A stretch of DNA of 64,000 nucleotides from Sphaerochaeta sp. (GTDB lineage: Bacteria; Spirochaetota; Spirochaetia; Sphaerochaetales; Sphaerochaetaceae), in NCBI GenBank assembly GCA_018399495.1, contig JAGYOG010000001.1, forward strand, positions 124,001 through 188,000, in the 5' to 3' direction. Of the stretch, positions 17,584 to 27,149 are shown in pieces (position 1 is the stretch's first letter; each line of letters starts with the position of its first letter). Below the pieces are notes generated by a model. The model worked only from the letters and a program-made list of their open reading frames with translations. It was not told where the DNA came from and did no database searches. Both the position numbers and the translations under genes were made by a program.

Positions 17584-20291
17584 TTATGCGTTCTTCTTCG
17601 CCTCTCAATTACAGCCTGTGCTGCAGCAAGACGGGCAATAGGAACACGGAACGGAGAACATAAGAGACATAACCAAGCCGACCCCGTTACAGAAGGCAAT
17701 GTCTTCGGGTCTCCTCCATGTTCACCGCAGATACCCCAACTTGATATCCGTTTGCAGAGCGACCAAGCTTGGCCGCCATTTCCACGAGTTTGCCCACACC
17801 TTCCACATCAAGAGTGGCAAACGGGTCATACTCATAGAACTGCTTGTCAGCATCGTTGACATAGGCACTCCAGGAATGAAGCCGCATCATCACGGCTGAA
17901 TCCACAGGTCAGCTGTGTCAGGTCATTGGTACCAAAGCTGAAGAACTCTGCTTCCTTGGCAATCTCATCTGCAGTGATGGCAGCACGAGGAACCTCAATC
18001 ATGGTACCGATCTTGTAGTGCACCTGATAGACTGTTCACTGAAGATTTGTTCGATTACTCGAGGGCATGCTTTGGTGAACACGAACCTTGTAGTTACCTA
18101 CCAACGGAATCATGATCTCAGGAAGTACTTCCACACCCTTTCGCTTCACATTGATTGCAGCCTCGATAATTGCTCTACCTGCATTCTCAAAATCTCAGGA
18201 TAGATGATCGCAAGACGACAACCGCGAAACCAAGCATCGGGTTGAATTCATGCAATGCGGAAGATTTCTGCGCTACTTCCTCAACAGTAATACCCATCTG
18301 CAAGGCAAGCTCATGCCTACTTCTGTGTGGTCATTGGGAAGGAATTCATGCAATGGGGGATCCAACAAACGGATGGTGGCCGGGCGGCCATCAAGTGCTA
18401 TGAAAATCTCCTCGAAGTCACTCCTCTGCATTGGAAGCAACTCAGCGAGAGCTTTCTCTCGCTCTACTGTATTATTTGCAAGAATCATCTTTCTGATCGA
18501 CATGATTCTGTCACCACCGAAAAACATATGCTCTGTACGGCAAAGCCCAATACCTTCAGCACCAAAAGAAACAGCCATTTCTGTATCATGCGGTGTGTCT
18601 GCATTGGTATAGACACCCAATACCTTCAGTTCCTGGACAAACTTCATGAAAGTCTTGTAATCCCTATACAGGATTGATTCGCTTTCTTTCATGGAACCAT
18701 TGAGAACTTGGACGATCTCTGAAGCTCTGACAGGAATCTTGGCTCCATAAACATCACCGGTGAATCCATCAATAGAAATGAAATCCCCCTCGCTGAGAAT
18801 AGTGCCATTTACTTCAAGGAAACGCTTGGGTTCATTGATCCGAATCTCTCCGGCACCACTGACACACGGGCAGCCCATGCCACGGGCTACTACTGCCGCA
18901 TGGCTTGTCATACCTCCACGACAGGTAACAACACCCTTTGCAACCGCCATGCCACCGATATCTTCCGGGCTGGTCTCTGTGCGAACAAGAATGACATCTT
19001 TTCCTTCTGCTGCCATCTCTTCTGCTCTCTCTGCAGTGAAATAGACTTGGCCACATGCACCACCGGGGCTGGCGTTCAGACCATGGCTAATCACTTCCAG
19101 AGAGTTATCCCTGATATGCTTGGCATCGAGAATAGGCGCAAACAACTTGCCGAACTCACCGGATGGAACACGACTTACTGCCGTTTCCTTGTCAATCAAG
19201 CCTTCCTCGACCATCTCGACTTGGGTGCGCAACCAGCTAAAAATAGTTCGCTTTCCGGTTCTGGTCTGCAACATGTACAGGTTGCCTTCCTGAATGGTGA
19301 ATTCAAGATCCTGCATATCCTTGTAGTGTTTTTCAAGAATCCCACGGATATCGACCAACTGGTCGTAAACCTTTTCATTGACTTTCTTGAGTGTTTCAAT
19401 CGATTGTGGGGTACGAATACCTGCAACAACATCCTCACCTTGGGCGTTCATCAGATACTCGCCGTAGAACTGATTCTCACCAGTAGATGGGTCACGTGTA
19501 AAGGCTACACCAGTTCCACTGGTTTCCCCCATGTTTCCAAACACCATGCTCTGGATGTTTACTGCAGTACCAAGCAAGCCGCGGATGTCGTTCATTTGGC
19601 GGTACTTGATTGCACGTTCATTGTTCCAAGACTTGAATACAGCATTGATAGCTTTGAACAACTGGTCAATTGGATCTGTTGGGAAATCTTCCCCAGTATA
19701 GCGCTTATACAACCTCTGATAGCGGGCAATAACTTCCTGCAGATCTTTGCTATCAAGGTCGGTATCGAGTTCAATACCATGAGTATCCTTTACATCCTGC
19801 AACGCACTTTCAAACTCATGATGGGGAACACCCATGACGACATCGCCGAACATCTGCATAAAACGGCGGTAGCTGTCCCAAGCGAATCGTTCATTGTTCG
19901 TTTTCTTAATCAATCCCTGCACGGAATCAGGAGTAAGCCCCAGGTTGAGGATGGTATCCATCATTCCGGGCATGGATTGTGCAGCTCCACTTCTTACAGA
20001 TACAAGCAATGGATCATTGTTGTCTCCAAGTTTAGCACCCATCATCTTCTCGAGTCTGGCAAGGTGTTCCAGCACTTCTTCTCTCAAGCCTTCAGGATAG
20101 TTACCTTTATTGGCACTGTAAAAGGCGCAAGCCTCAGTGCTGATTGTAAAGCCCGGTGGGACAGGAAGCCCGATGCTGGTCATCTCGGCAAGGTTTGCAC
20201 CCTTTCCACCGAGTAAGTCTTTCATCTGGGCAGTTCCTTCTGCCTTACCGGAGCCAAAAAAATAGACATACTTTGTGTTCTTTGTTGCCAT
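17584..20291 (-). pseudogene. ppdK: pyruvate phosphate dikinase, 3' part frameshifted
   Basis: The first 660 or so residues are in one frame: KYVYFFGSGKAEG, GGKGANLAEMTSIGLPVPPG, and the phosphohistidine loop CRGGMTSHAAVVARGMG. From about 18316 the frame breaks repeatedly, yet the sense pieces are well conserved: [80 protein letters not shown], then AKKNA and stop at 17584. Repaired length is about 902, normal for PPDK, which interconverts pyruvate, ATP and phosphate with PEP, AMP and PPi. The shifts are about one base each, often in short runs, so the gene may be intact in the real genome. Confidence 0.85.
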
Positions 20292-20331
20292 ACAAGACTC
20301 CTCTTATTATTCACTATAACTTGACCTGCAA

Positions 20332-20360
20332 ATCCTACCTGCTTAGCTCCTTACTGTCAA
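20332..20360 (-). promoter_or_regulatory. ppdK promoter
   Basis: TTGACA, 17-base spacer, TAGGAT on the minus strand, 40 bases before the ppdK ATG. Confidence 0.7.
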
Positions 20361-20624
20361 TGAAGCCAGGGAATAAAAGAGGGAGTTTGGACTCTTCCAA
20401 CTTCTTATTAGATAAATATTTGATAATATTCTTTTTGGAACATTATTCCATTTTTGTCTTAGGATTCATTATGCAGGGTATCTTAAGAAATCTTTTTTTT
20501 GCTACTTTCTATCAGCATTCATTGGATTATTACACGTACGCGCAATTCATTATTTCTTTGTAACTACATCCCTCATCTTTTCAACAAACAGTAACCACCT
20601 TACCTATTGCCCCAACCCTAAGCA
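20361..20624. other. AT-rich intergenic stretch
   Basis: No gene, RNA or clear repeat is seen between the ppdK promoter and the kduD terminator. Confidence 0.5.
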
Positions 20625-20663
20625 GAAAAAAATCACCCACATTCCTTTGGGGGAACATGGGTG
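20625..20663 (-). terminator. terminator of the dctPQM-kduID operon
   Basis: Minus strand CACCCATGTTCC, loop, GGAATGTGGGTG, then a T-rich tract ATTTTTTT, 20 bases after the kduD stop. Confidence 0.8.
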
Positions 20664-20682
20664 TATAGAATAATTCTGTTGC

Positions 20683-21491
20683 TTATGGCTGTTTTCCGAT
20701 ATAGGCGAGGATACCCCCATCGACATACAGCACATGGCCGTTCACGAAGTCACTCGCGCCTGATGCCAGGAACAGGGCTGGACCGGTAAGGTCCTCGGTC
20801 GTCCCCCAATGCCCGCCGGTGTCTTGGCAATGATGAATGAGTCGAACGGATGCCGGCTTCCGTCGGCCTGCCGCTCCCTTTAGCGGGGCTGTCTGCGGGG
20901 TCGCTATGTAGCCAGGCCCGATCCCGTTGCACTGGATGTTGTACTTGCCGTACTCGCTGCAGATGTTCCTCGTCAGCATCTTTCAGCCCAATTCCTTCGC
21001 AGCCGCATACGCACTCACCGTCTCTCGGCCCAGCTCACTCATCATCGAACAGATGTTGATGATCTTTCCCAGCTCTTCTCCATCATTCAGCGGTAACACC
21101 GCCTTTGCTCACGATGAACGGCGCACTCAGGTCGATGTCGACTACCTTGCGCCACTCCTCCGCACTCATCTCGTGCATCGGCACGCGCCGGATGATCCCC
21201 GCGTTGTTCACCAGGATGTCGATCGGTCCCAGGTCCTGGTTATCCTCTCCGTGGTCCCTGCTACCGCATTCTCGTCGGTCACATCACACACGTAGCCCTT
21301 CACCTCGATGCCTGCATCCTTGTAGGAGGCAAGCCCCTTGTCCACCAGTTCTTGGTTGATGTCGTTGAACGCTATCCTCGCTCCGGCCGCCGCATAGGCG
21401 CTGGCGATCGCGAACCCGATCCCGTAGCTCGCCCCGGTTACCCAGGCCACCTTCCCTTCCAGGGAGAATTTCTCTCTTCACTATATCCCAT
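20683..21491 (-). pseudogene. kduD: 2-dehydro-3-deoxy-D-gluconate 5-dehydrogenase, copy 1 (frameshifted)
   Basis: SDR-family enzyme. Readable pieces in changing frames: [35 protein letters not shown] split by shifts (cofactor motif TGASYGIG), AAAKGGLKMLT-type active-site region, QCNGIGPGYIATPQTAPLK, TGPALFLASGASDFVNGHVLYVDGG and C-terminus AYIGKQP. It oxidises or reduces 5-keto-4-deoxyuronate-derived intermediate to 2-keto-3-deoxygluconate. It is the last gene after dctPQM-kduI. At least four frame changes occur, at places different from those in copy 2, with little loss of conserved residues. Confidence 0.85.
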
Positions 21492-21499
21492 GGCCTCTA

Positions 21500-22347
21500 C
21501 CTCAGATCCTCGTCGCCACATGGTCCATGTCCGTGTAGGTTCGGTTCTCACCACACATCGACCAGATGAACGTGTAGTTGCTTCCTCGTGCCTGCTCCGC
21601 TGTGGATCGACCATCACGACGGGGTTGATCACCGCCTGTTCATTGTGCACCACGATGTGCCCCGTCTCACCCGGTTCCCAAAGAAGTGGAACAAGTGTCT
21701 GCTCCTCGTCTATGTCAAAGTAGAAGTACACCTCCATCCTCCGCTCATGTGTGTGCACCGGCACGTGTTCCACACGCTGCCCGCCTCCAGCCGCGTCAAG
21801 CCCATCGACAGCTGGCAGGTGTCCAGGACGTCCGGGTGGATGTACTGGTTGATCACCCGCCTATGCTTCCGCCTTGCTCCCCGCCTTCACATGCTTTCGT
21901 GACCGCGAACACGATGTCTCGCGTATCGAAGGCGTGGTGGGCAGGGGTGCTGCTCATGTTAGAACTTCTCGCCGGCTTCTTCCCGTCATTGCTCCCTAGG
22001 TCACCTTCCTCGTGCCCATCGGCAGATACAGCCCATCCAGACTCACCAGTTCATAGCGTTTGCCATCAGCCACAACGTACCTGTCACCACCGATGTTGAT
22101 CATCCCTGATCTCACGACGCTGCAGAAAGTACTCGACCCCGAATTCCTTCATCGCGTCGATGTTCTTCTCCAGGTCCACTTCCCCCTTAATCGGCATCGC
22201 TCCCATCGTCACTATCCTGTCGATGTGCGAGTACACGCCGCTTACTTCGTCCGCATGAAAAATGCCGTCCACCAGAAACTCTTCCCTGAGTTCCTGTGTC
22301 GTCATGTGCTTGAATGCCTCTTTCCCTGTCGAATACCTTGTATTCAT
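21500..22347 (-). pseudogene. kduI: 5-dehydro-4-deoxy-D-glucuronate isomerase, copy 1 (frameshifted)
   Basis: Starts MNTRYSTGKEAFKHMTTQEL after TAAGGAGTAACAAT, runs in frame for 87 residues to FLQRREI, then shifts. Later KduI pieces are readable: [34 protein letters not shown] (metal-binding cupin residues), PGETGHIVVHNEQAVI and TDMDHVA. KduI opens and isomerises 4-deoxy-uronate released from pectin or glycosaminoglycan-like chains. It follows dctM by 46 bp. Confidence 0.85.
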
Positions 22348-22392
22348 ATTGTTACTCCTTACAATAAATATTTCTTAAATCGATACCATCAT

Positions 22393-23670
22393 CTAGATGA
22401 TTGATGGTAACCACAAACTCAAAGCGGGAAAAAAAGTAATTCCCACCAATATAATCACATTACAGATGATGAATGGGGCGGCAGACTTAAATACACTGAT
22501 AATATCCATTCTACAAATCTTACTTGCCACATTCAGGCACATTCCTACCGGTGGCGTCACCAACCCAATTGCCAGCCCCACGATGATGATTGCTCCAAAC
22601 TGCAACTCGTTCATTCCGAACTGCTGCATGACGGGAAGCAGTATCGGACTGATCAGCAGAATACAGGGAGTCACATCAAGGAAGGTGCCGAGCAAGAGGA
22701 TAATGATATCCAAGAACAGGAACACCAACCAAGCTGGAATGTTTGAATTTATTAAAAATGCACCGATTGCAGCAGGCACCTGCTCAACGGCAAGAATCCA
22801 GGTGAAGATCATGGTAAAACCACCGATGATCATGATTGAAGAAGACATCATGAAGGTCTTCTTCAATGCGTTCTTCACTTCAGACCACTTCAACTCCTTA
22901 TAAACAAAAAATCCAAGAATCGTTGCGTAGAGTACAGCAAGACCGGCTGATTCACTTGCCGTGGCGATGCCGAAGGAGACACTGACAATAATCAAGACGG
23001 GCATGACAACGGCAAGCGAACCATCTTTGGTCACCTTCAATGCCTGTCTCCACTCAATCTTCTCCTTCTCAGGATGGTACCCTCTGCGCCGAGAAATCAC
23101 GAAAGTCATAATCAACTGCGTTGCACCAACCAAAACACCGGGAATGAGCCCAGCCAAGAAGAGTTTTCCCACTGAAGCACCGCTGACCATGGCATACATA
23201 AGCATAGGCACTGAGGGGGGTATGATCATTCCAATGGTTGAGGAAGCAACGGTAATACCGGCAGCAAACCCCTTAGGATACCCCTTCTTCACCATATCGG
23301 GAATCAAGATGGAACCAAGGGCTGAGGTATCGGCAACAGAAGAACCAGAAATACCACCGAAAATCATGGATGCAACCACGTTGACCTCACCCAGTCCACC
23401 ACGGATGGGACGCACCAGGAGCATGGAAAAATCAATCAGTCTCCTAGTCAACCCACTGTGATTCATCAACTCTCCTGTAAGCATGAACAGCGGCATGGCA
23501 ACGATGATAAAGCTTTCTGTTCCCGACCAAACCCGCTGAGGAAAAGTCAACAAAAAAGTGGGATTGCTCATCACCATATAGATGACACCCGAGGCCCCAA
23601 TTGAATATGCGATAGGCACACCAATCACCAGAAGGACAATCAATGCAAAAAACATGAGTGAAAGTTCCAT
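22393..23670 (-). CDS. dctM: TRAP transporter large membrane subunit
   Basis: 425 residues, about 12 hydrophobic segments. Family stretches MPLFMLTGELMNHSGLTRRLIDF, GGLGEVNVVASMIFGGISGSS and VTPPVGMCLNVA are present in order. DctM forms the Na+-coupled transport channel with DctQ. It overlaps dctQ by one base. With kduI-kduD downstream, the likely cargo is a uronate or unsaturated uronide; this is inferred from context. Confidence 0.93.
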   Translation of the reverse strand: MELSLMFFALIVLLVIGVPIAYSIGASGVIYMVMSNPTFLLTFPQRVWSGTESFIIVAMPLFMLTGELMNHSGLTRRLIDFSMLLVRPIRGGLGEVNVVASMIFGGISGSSVADTSALGSILIPDMVKKGYPKGFAAGITVASSTIGMIIPPSVPMLMYAMVSGASVGKLFLAGLIPGVLVGATQLIMTFVISRRRGYHPEKEKIEWRQALKVTKDGSLAVVMPVLIIVSVSFGIATASESAGLAVLYATILGFFVYKELKWSEVKNALKKTFMMSSSIMIIGGFTMIFTWILAVEQVPAAIGAFLINSNIPAWLVFLFLDIIILLLGTFLDVTPCILLISPILLPVMQQFGMNELQFGAIIIVGLAIGLVTPPVGMCLNVASKICRMDIISVFKSAAPFIICNVIILVGITFFPALSLWLPSII

Positions 23671-24200
23671 TATGCGTCTCCTTCGGCGTCTATCATGCCC
23701 AATTCATAATCATCCTTGTACCCTTTCACTGGTTCAGGGATGTCAAAAAACTCTTTCAGGATATTCACCACACCATAAAAAATGGTTAATAGAAACGTAA
23801 TGGGGATCATTGCATAGTAATACCCACGGGGTATTCCTGTAGCTGGAGAAGGCACCTTTCCTACCTTCATAATCATTCGATAGCTGTAATATATCATTCC
23901 CATGGAAACCAATATAATGACTACTTGGCCAATAACAGCAAAAACCTTACGTGCCTTTGTAGGCATAGCTGAGACAAAATTGGATACCGCAATATGCTCG
24001 GACTCACGAAGTCCAAGGGCGGCCCCAAAGAACGTGGTTGCCACGAAAACCATCGTCAACAACTCCTCAGACTGGACGAAGGCAATGGAGAACACATAGC
24101 GGAGTATCACCGAAATGATTACTCCTGTTGCAAGAATTGCGGTCATGGCAATGCCTACCACTGAAAGGAACCGATCGATTCCCAGAATGAGTTTCTTCAT
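23670..24200 (-). CDS. dctQ: TRAP transporter small membrane subunit
   Basis: 176 residues with four hydrophobic segments and the DctQ stretch SEELLTMVFVATTFFGAALGLRESEHIAV. The start MKKLILGIDRFLS at 24200 is chosen over one 12 bases upstream as it suits the family. It lies between dctP and dctM. Confidence 0.92.
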   Translation of the reverse strand: MKKLILGIDRFLSVVGIAMTAILATGVIISVILRYVFSIAFVQSEELLTMVFVATTFFGAALGLRESEHIAVSNFVSAMPTKARKVFAVIGQVVIILVSMGMIYYSYRMIMKVGKVPSPATGIPRGYYYAMIPITFLLTIFYGVVNILKEFFDIPEPVKGYKDDYELGMIDAEGDA

Positions 24201-24232
24201 ACAAAACCACACTTATCCTTTAGACAGAAATT

Positions 24233-24256
24233 GCCCGTCCCCTGAAGAAGACGGGC
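24233..24256 (-). terminator. stem-loop between dctP and dctQ
   Basis: GCCCGTC, 10-base loop, GACGGGC, then AATTTC, without a good T run. Such hairpins after binding-protein genes often stabilise or attenuate so that the binding protein is made in excess. Confidence 0.55.
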
Positions 24257-24264
24257 CCATAGAA

Positions 24265-25275
24265 TTATGTTTCGTTAACAATTCTGCGCATCTCATCCAG
24301 TTCTGCCTGGGTGAAAATACCTTTATTCACGAAATAGGAGTACACCGGCTGACAAGCCTCGATGAACTGCTGAATCTCTGCATCTGTGGGTGAATAGACA
24401 GTCACGCCACCATCAACGATCATGTCATAGTAATGCTCGTTGAGCTCGCGGCGAAGCCTGTTCTGCTCATCGGTATAAATCCATGCACCAGCCTGAAGGA
24501 CTTCCTGCAGATCACTGGGGAGGGAGTTCCAGACGTCAAGGTTCACATCAATTGGTTCGGGATGGAATTGATAATCGATCATGGTCATGTATTTCTGTAC
24601 TTCGAAGAACTTCATGTCGCCGATATTAGCCAATGGGTTTTCCTGGCCGTCAGCAACACCAGTCTTCAGAGCCATGTAGGTATCCCCATAAGGAATGGAA
24701 ACAGGATTGGCGCCCAGAGCTTCCATGCTCTTGATGATGGATTCAATTGGTGGGGTCCTGATCTTCAATCCTTTCATGTCTGCAGGGGTCTTGATTGGAC
24801 GAGCGTTGTTGGTAATCTGGCGGGAACCACCATCACCAACTGCCAACATCTTGATTCCATACTCTTCTGCACTTGCCATGATCTCTGCACCAAAGTCACT
24901 ATGGGAGACTTTCATCAAGTCAGCCTGTGTGGGGAAGAAGAACGGCATTAGGAAAATTTCAAGTTTCGGGGTCTGGGAAGCAAAAACACCACCGACAAAC
25001 ATCTCCTGGGTACCAAGCTTCATTGCTTCAATCATGTCAGATTCGTTTCCGAGGGTCCCTGCAGGATAAATCTCAATCTGCAAGCGTCCATCAGACTCTT
25101 TCTCGACATACTCTTCCATCACCAGCAAGGCATTATGCCTTGTTGATTCCGTTGTTGAAGCGTGCCCCATTTTCAAGGTGAACGTCTTTTCACCAACTGC
25201 CTCTTGTTGTCCTTGTGCAAAGACTGCAGAGAACACAAGCAACATGAAAAGCGCCAAACATACAGCTTTTTTCAT
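24265..25275 (-). CDS. dctP: TRAP transporter solute-binding protein
   Basis: 336 residues with a Sec signal peptide (MKKAVCLALFMLLVFSAVFA, no lipobox cysteine seen). DctP fold motifs are GHASTTESTRHNAL near the mature N-terminus and GLKIRTPP around residue 165, whose arginine binds the carboxylate of organic-acid ligands. AGGAGG precedes the ATG. It is first gene of dctPQM-kduI-kduD and faces the divergent iclR gene, with an operator-like site over its presumed start point. Periplasmic. Confidence 0.92.
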   Translation of the reverse strand: MKKAVCLALFMLLVFSAVFAQGQQEAVGEKTFTLKMGHASTTESTRHNALLVMEEYVEKESDGRLQIEIYPAGTLGNESDMIEAMKLGTQEMFVGGVFASQTPKLEIFLMPFFFPTQADLMKVSHSDFGAEIMASAEEYGIKMLAVGDGGSRQITNNARPIKTPADMKGLKIRTPPIESIIKSMEALGANPVSIPYGDTYMALKTGVADGQENPLANIGDMKFFEVQKYMTMIDYQFHPEPIDVNLDVWNSLPSDLQEVLQAGAWIYTDEQNRLRRELNEHYYDMIVDGGVTVYSPTDAEIQQFIEACQPVYSYFVNKGIFTQAELDEMRRIVNET

Positions 25276-25305
25276 GCTTTCCTCCTAAATTTATGTCCCA
25301 TATTA

Positions 25306-25320
25306 TGGAACGTCTTTTCA
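25306..25320 (+). promoter_or_regulatory. IclR/KdgR-like operator, dctP-proximal
   Basis: TGGAA-N5-TTTCA. It lies just downstream of the predicted dctP -10, a repressing position. The same pattern recurs at 25387. Confidence 0.55.
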
Positions 25321-25332
25321 TATTGGTAAGAT

Positions 25333-25362
25333 ATTATATGATTTTTCACTAATATTACCCAA
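25333..25362 (-). promoter_or_regulatory. predicted dctP promoter
   Basis: TTGGGT, 18-base spacer, perfect TATAAT on the minus strand. Confidence 0.6.
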
Positions 25363-25386
25363 TATATCCATTCTCGTCCCACATGG

Positions 25387-25401
25387 TGGAATTCTATTTC
25401 A
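25387..25401 (+). promoter_or_regulatory. IclR/KdgR-like operator, iclR-proximal
   Basis: TGGAA-N5-TTTCA, identical in both half-sites to the site at 25306, 81 bases away. It lies 20 bases upstream of the iclR -35. Confidence 0.55.
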
Positions 25402-25421
25402 TTATAAAGCACATGTCTCTC

Positions 25422-25450
25422 TTGTCAAGAAGATTTAAATAGAATATATT
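25422..25450 (+). promoter_or_regulatory. iclR promoter
   Basis: TTGTCA, 17-base spacer, TATATT. Confidence 0.7.
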
Positions 25451-25471
25451 GCAATTTAAGGAGGATGAGAG

Positions 25472-26260
25472 GTGCCATCAGAATTTAAAGTACAATCACT
25501 TGATCGAGCCTTTGACATCTTGGAGTTGTTGGGGAATGAGCAATATGGCTATAACCTGATACAGATTTCTGAGATGCTCAAACTCCCAAAAAGTACGGTA
25601 CATCGTCTCATCGGAGTGCTCATTCAACGAGAATATGTAAGAAAATCAGAAGATACAGGTCGTTACCGTCTCGGCCCTGGGTTTATTGCCCTAGGAAGCA
25701 ACTATCTCAACAACCTCGAGCTTAAAACGGAAAGCTCCCCTGCAATGGATGAACTATCCGTTACTACAGGTAATGTGGTCTTTCTTGCCATCCGCCAAGA
25801 GAACAAAATGGTCTATGTGGATAGCAAGGAACAAATCAACAGCCTTCGTAAGTATGCTATTGTCGGACAGAGAAAACCGCTATACTGCACTTCGTTGGGA
25901 AAATCTTTGTTGATGGGACTGAGTGACGACGAAATCCGTACACTCCTCGCTCATGAAACCTTCTCCCGTCAGGGGCTGAACACCCATACCAATATGGAAA
26001 GTCTTCTCCAGGATATTCGCGAATGCAGGAGAAGAGGATGGTCTCTTGATGACCAGGAGGCGGAACCCGCCATCAATTGCGTGGCTGCCCCAATCCACGA
26101 CTACCGCGGACAGGTCATTGCAGCTATTTCTACTTCCTGGGTACTAGCCCAGCATCCAGAAATGAGGCCTGAGACAATGGCAGTGTTGGTAATGCGCTGT
26201 GCTGCTACCATTAGTTACAACATGGGCTATACGGGTAAAACCAATCGTCCAGATCTCTAG
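25472..26260 (+). CDS. IclR-family regulator of the uronate locus
   Basis: 262 residues from a GTG start with AAGGAGG seven bases upstream. The winged HTH occupies residues 8-70 (LDRAFDILELLG, ISEMLKLPKSTVHRLIGVL), followed by the IclR effector domain (LYCTSLGKSLLMGL, GWSLDDQEAEPAINCVAAPI). Such regulators of the KdgR type sense sugar-acid intermediates. It is transcribed divergently from dctPQM-kduID, with two matching half-site pairs in between, so control of that operon and of itself is likely. Confidence 0.92.
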   Translation: MPSEFKVQSLDRAFDILELLGNEQYGYNLIQISEMLKLPKSTVHRLIGVLIQREYVRKSEDTGRYRLGPGFIALGSNYLNNLELKTESSPAMDELSVTTGNVVFLAIRQENKMVYVDSKEQINSLRKYAIVGQRKPLYCTSLGKSLLMGLSDDEIRTLLAHETFSRQGLNTHTNMESLLQDIRECRRRGWSLDDQEAEPAINCVAAPIHDYRGQVIAAISTSWVLAQHPEMRPETMAVLVMRCAATISYNMGYTGKTNRPDL

Positions 26261-26288
26261 AAAATGTGATTACGTATAGCGAAGGACA

Positions 26289-26315
26289 GGAGATCGGGCA
26301 ACCCGGTCTCCTTTT
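26289..26315 (+). terminator. iclR terminator
   Basis: GGAGATCGGG, CAA loop, CCCGGTCTCC, TTTTC. Confidence 0.8.
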
Positions 26316-26341
26316 CTATCATTGCATACTACCATATATGC

Positions 26342-27142
26342 TTATGGCTGTTTTCCGATATAGGCGAGGATACCCCCATCGACATACAGCACATGGCCGT
26401 TCACGAAGTCACTCGCGCCCGATGCCAGGAACAGGGCTGGACCGGTGGGCGTCCCCCGGTCGTCCCCCATCGCCCGCCGGTGTCTTGGCAACGATGAATG
26501 AGTCGAACGGATGGCTTCCGTCGGCCTGCCGCTCCCTTTAGCGGGGCTGTCTGCGGGGTCGCTATGTAGGCCAGGCCCGATCCCGTTGCACTGGATGTTG
26601 TACTTGCTGCAATTTCGCTGCAGATGTCTTCGTCAGCATCTTCAGCCCACCCTTCGCAGCCGCATACGCACTCACCGTCTCTCGGCCCAGCTCACTCTCA
26701 TCATCGAACAGATGTTGATGATCTTCCCGCTCTTCCATCATCTGCGGCAACACTGCCTTGCCACGATGAACGGCGCACTCGTGTCGATGTCGATCACCTT
26801 GCGCCACTCCTCCGCACTCATCTCGTGCATCGGCACGCCGGATGATCCCCGCGTTGTTCACTGTATGTCATTGATTTGGTCCCCAGGATCCTTGGTTATC
26901 CTCTCCGTGGTCCCTGCTACCGCATTCTCGCCGGTCACATCACACACGTAGCTCCTTTCACCTCGATGCCTGCATCCTTGTAGGAGGCAGCCCTTGTCCA
27001 CCAGTTCCTGGTTGATGTCGTTGAACGCTATCCCGCTCCGGCCGCCGCATAGGCGCTGGCGATCGCGAACCCGATCCCGTAGCTCGCCCCGGTTACCTGT
27101 GCCACCTTCCCTTCCAGGGAGAATTTCTTCACTATATCCCAT
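26342..27142 (-). pseudogene. kduD: kduD, copy 2 (frameshifted)
   Basis: Nearly identical to copy 1 at 20683-21491, from the C-terminal AYIGKQP stop to the start ATGGGATATAGTGAAG. Readable pieces include [53 protein letters not shown] and MNNAGIIRRAD. Its frame changes are at different positions than in copy 1; where one copy is shifted the other often reads through. No terminator hairpin like that of copy 1 follows. Confidence 0.85.
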
Positions 27143-27149
27143 GGTTTCA

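Noticed and set aside
18270-18340. Programmed frameshift in ppdK
   Set aside because: No slippery heptamer with downstream structure, and several further shifts follow, which a single programmed event cannot explain.
18900-20216. 438-codon open frame on the plus strand
   Set aside because: It is antisense to the intact part of ppdK, has no ribosome binding site and no recognisable domain; it mirrors ppdK codon bias.
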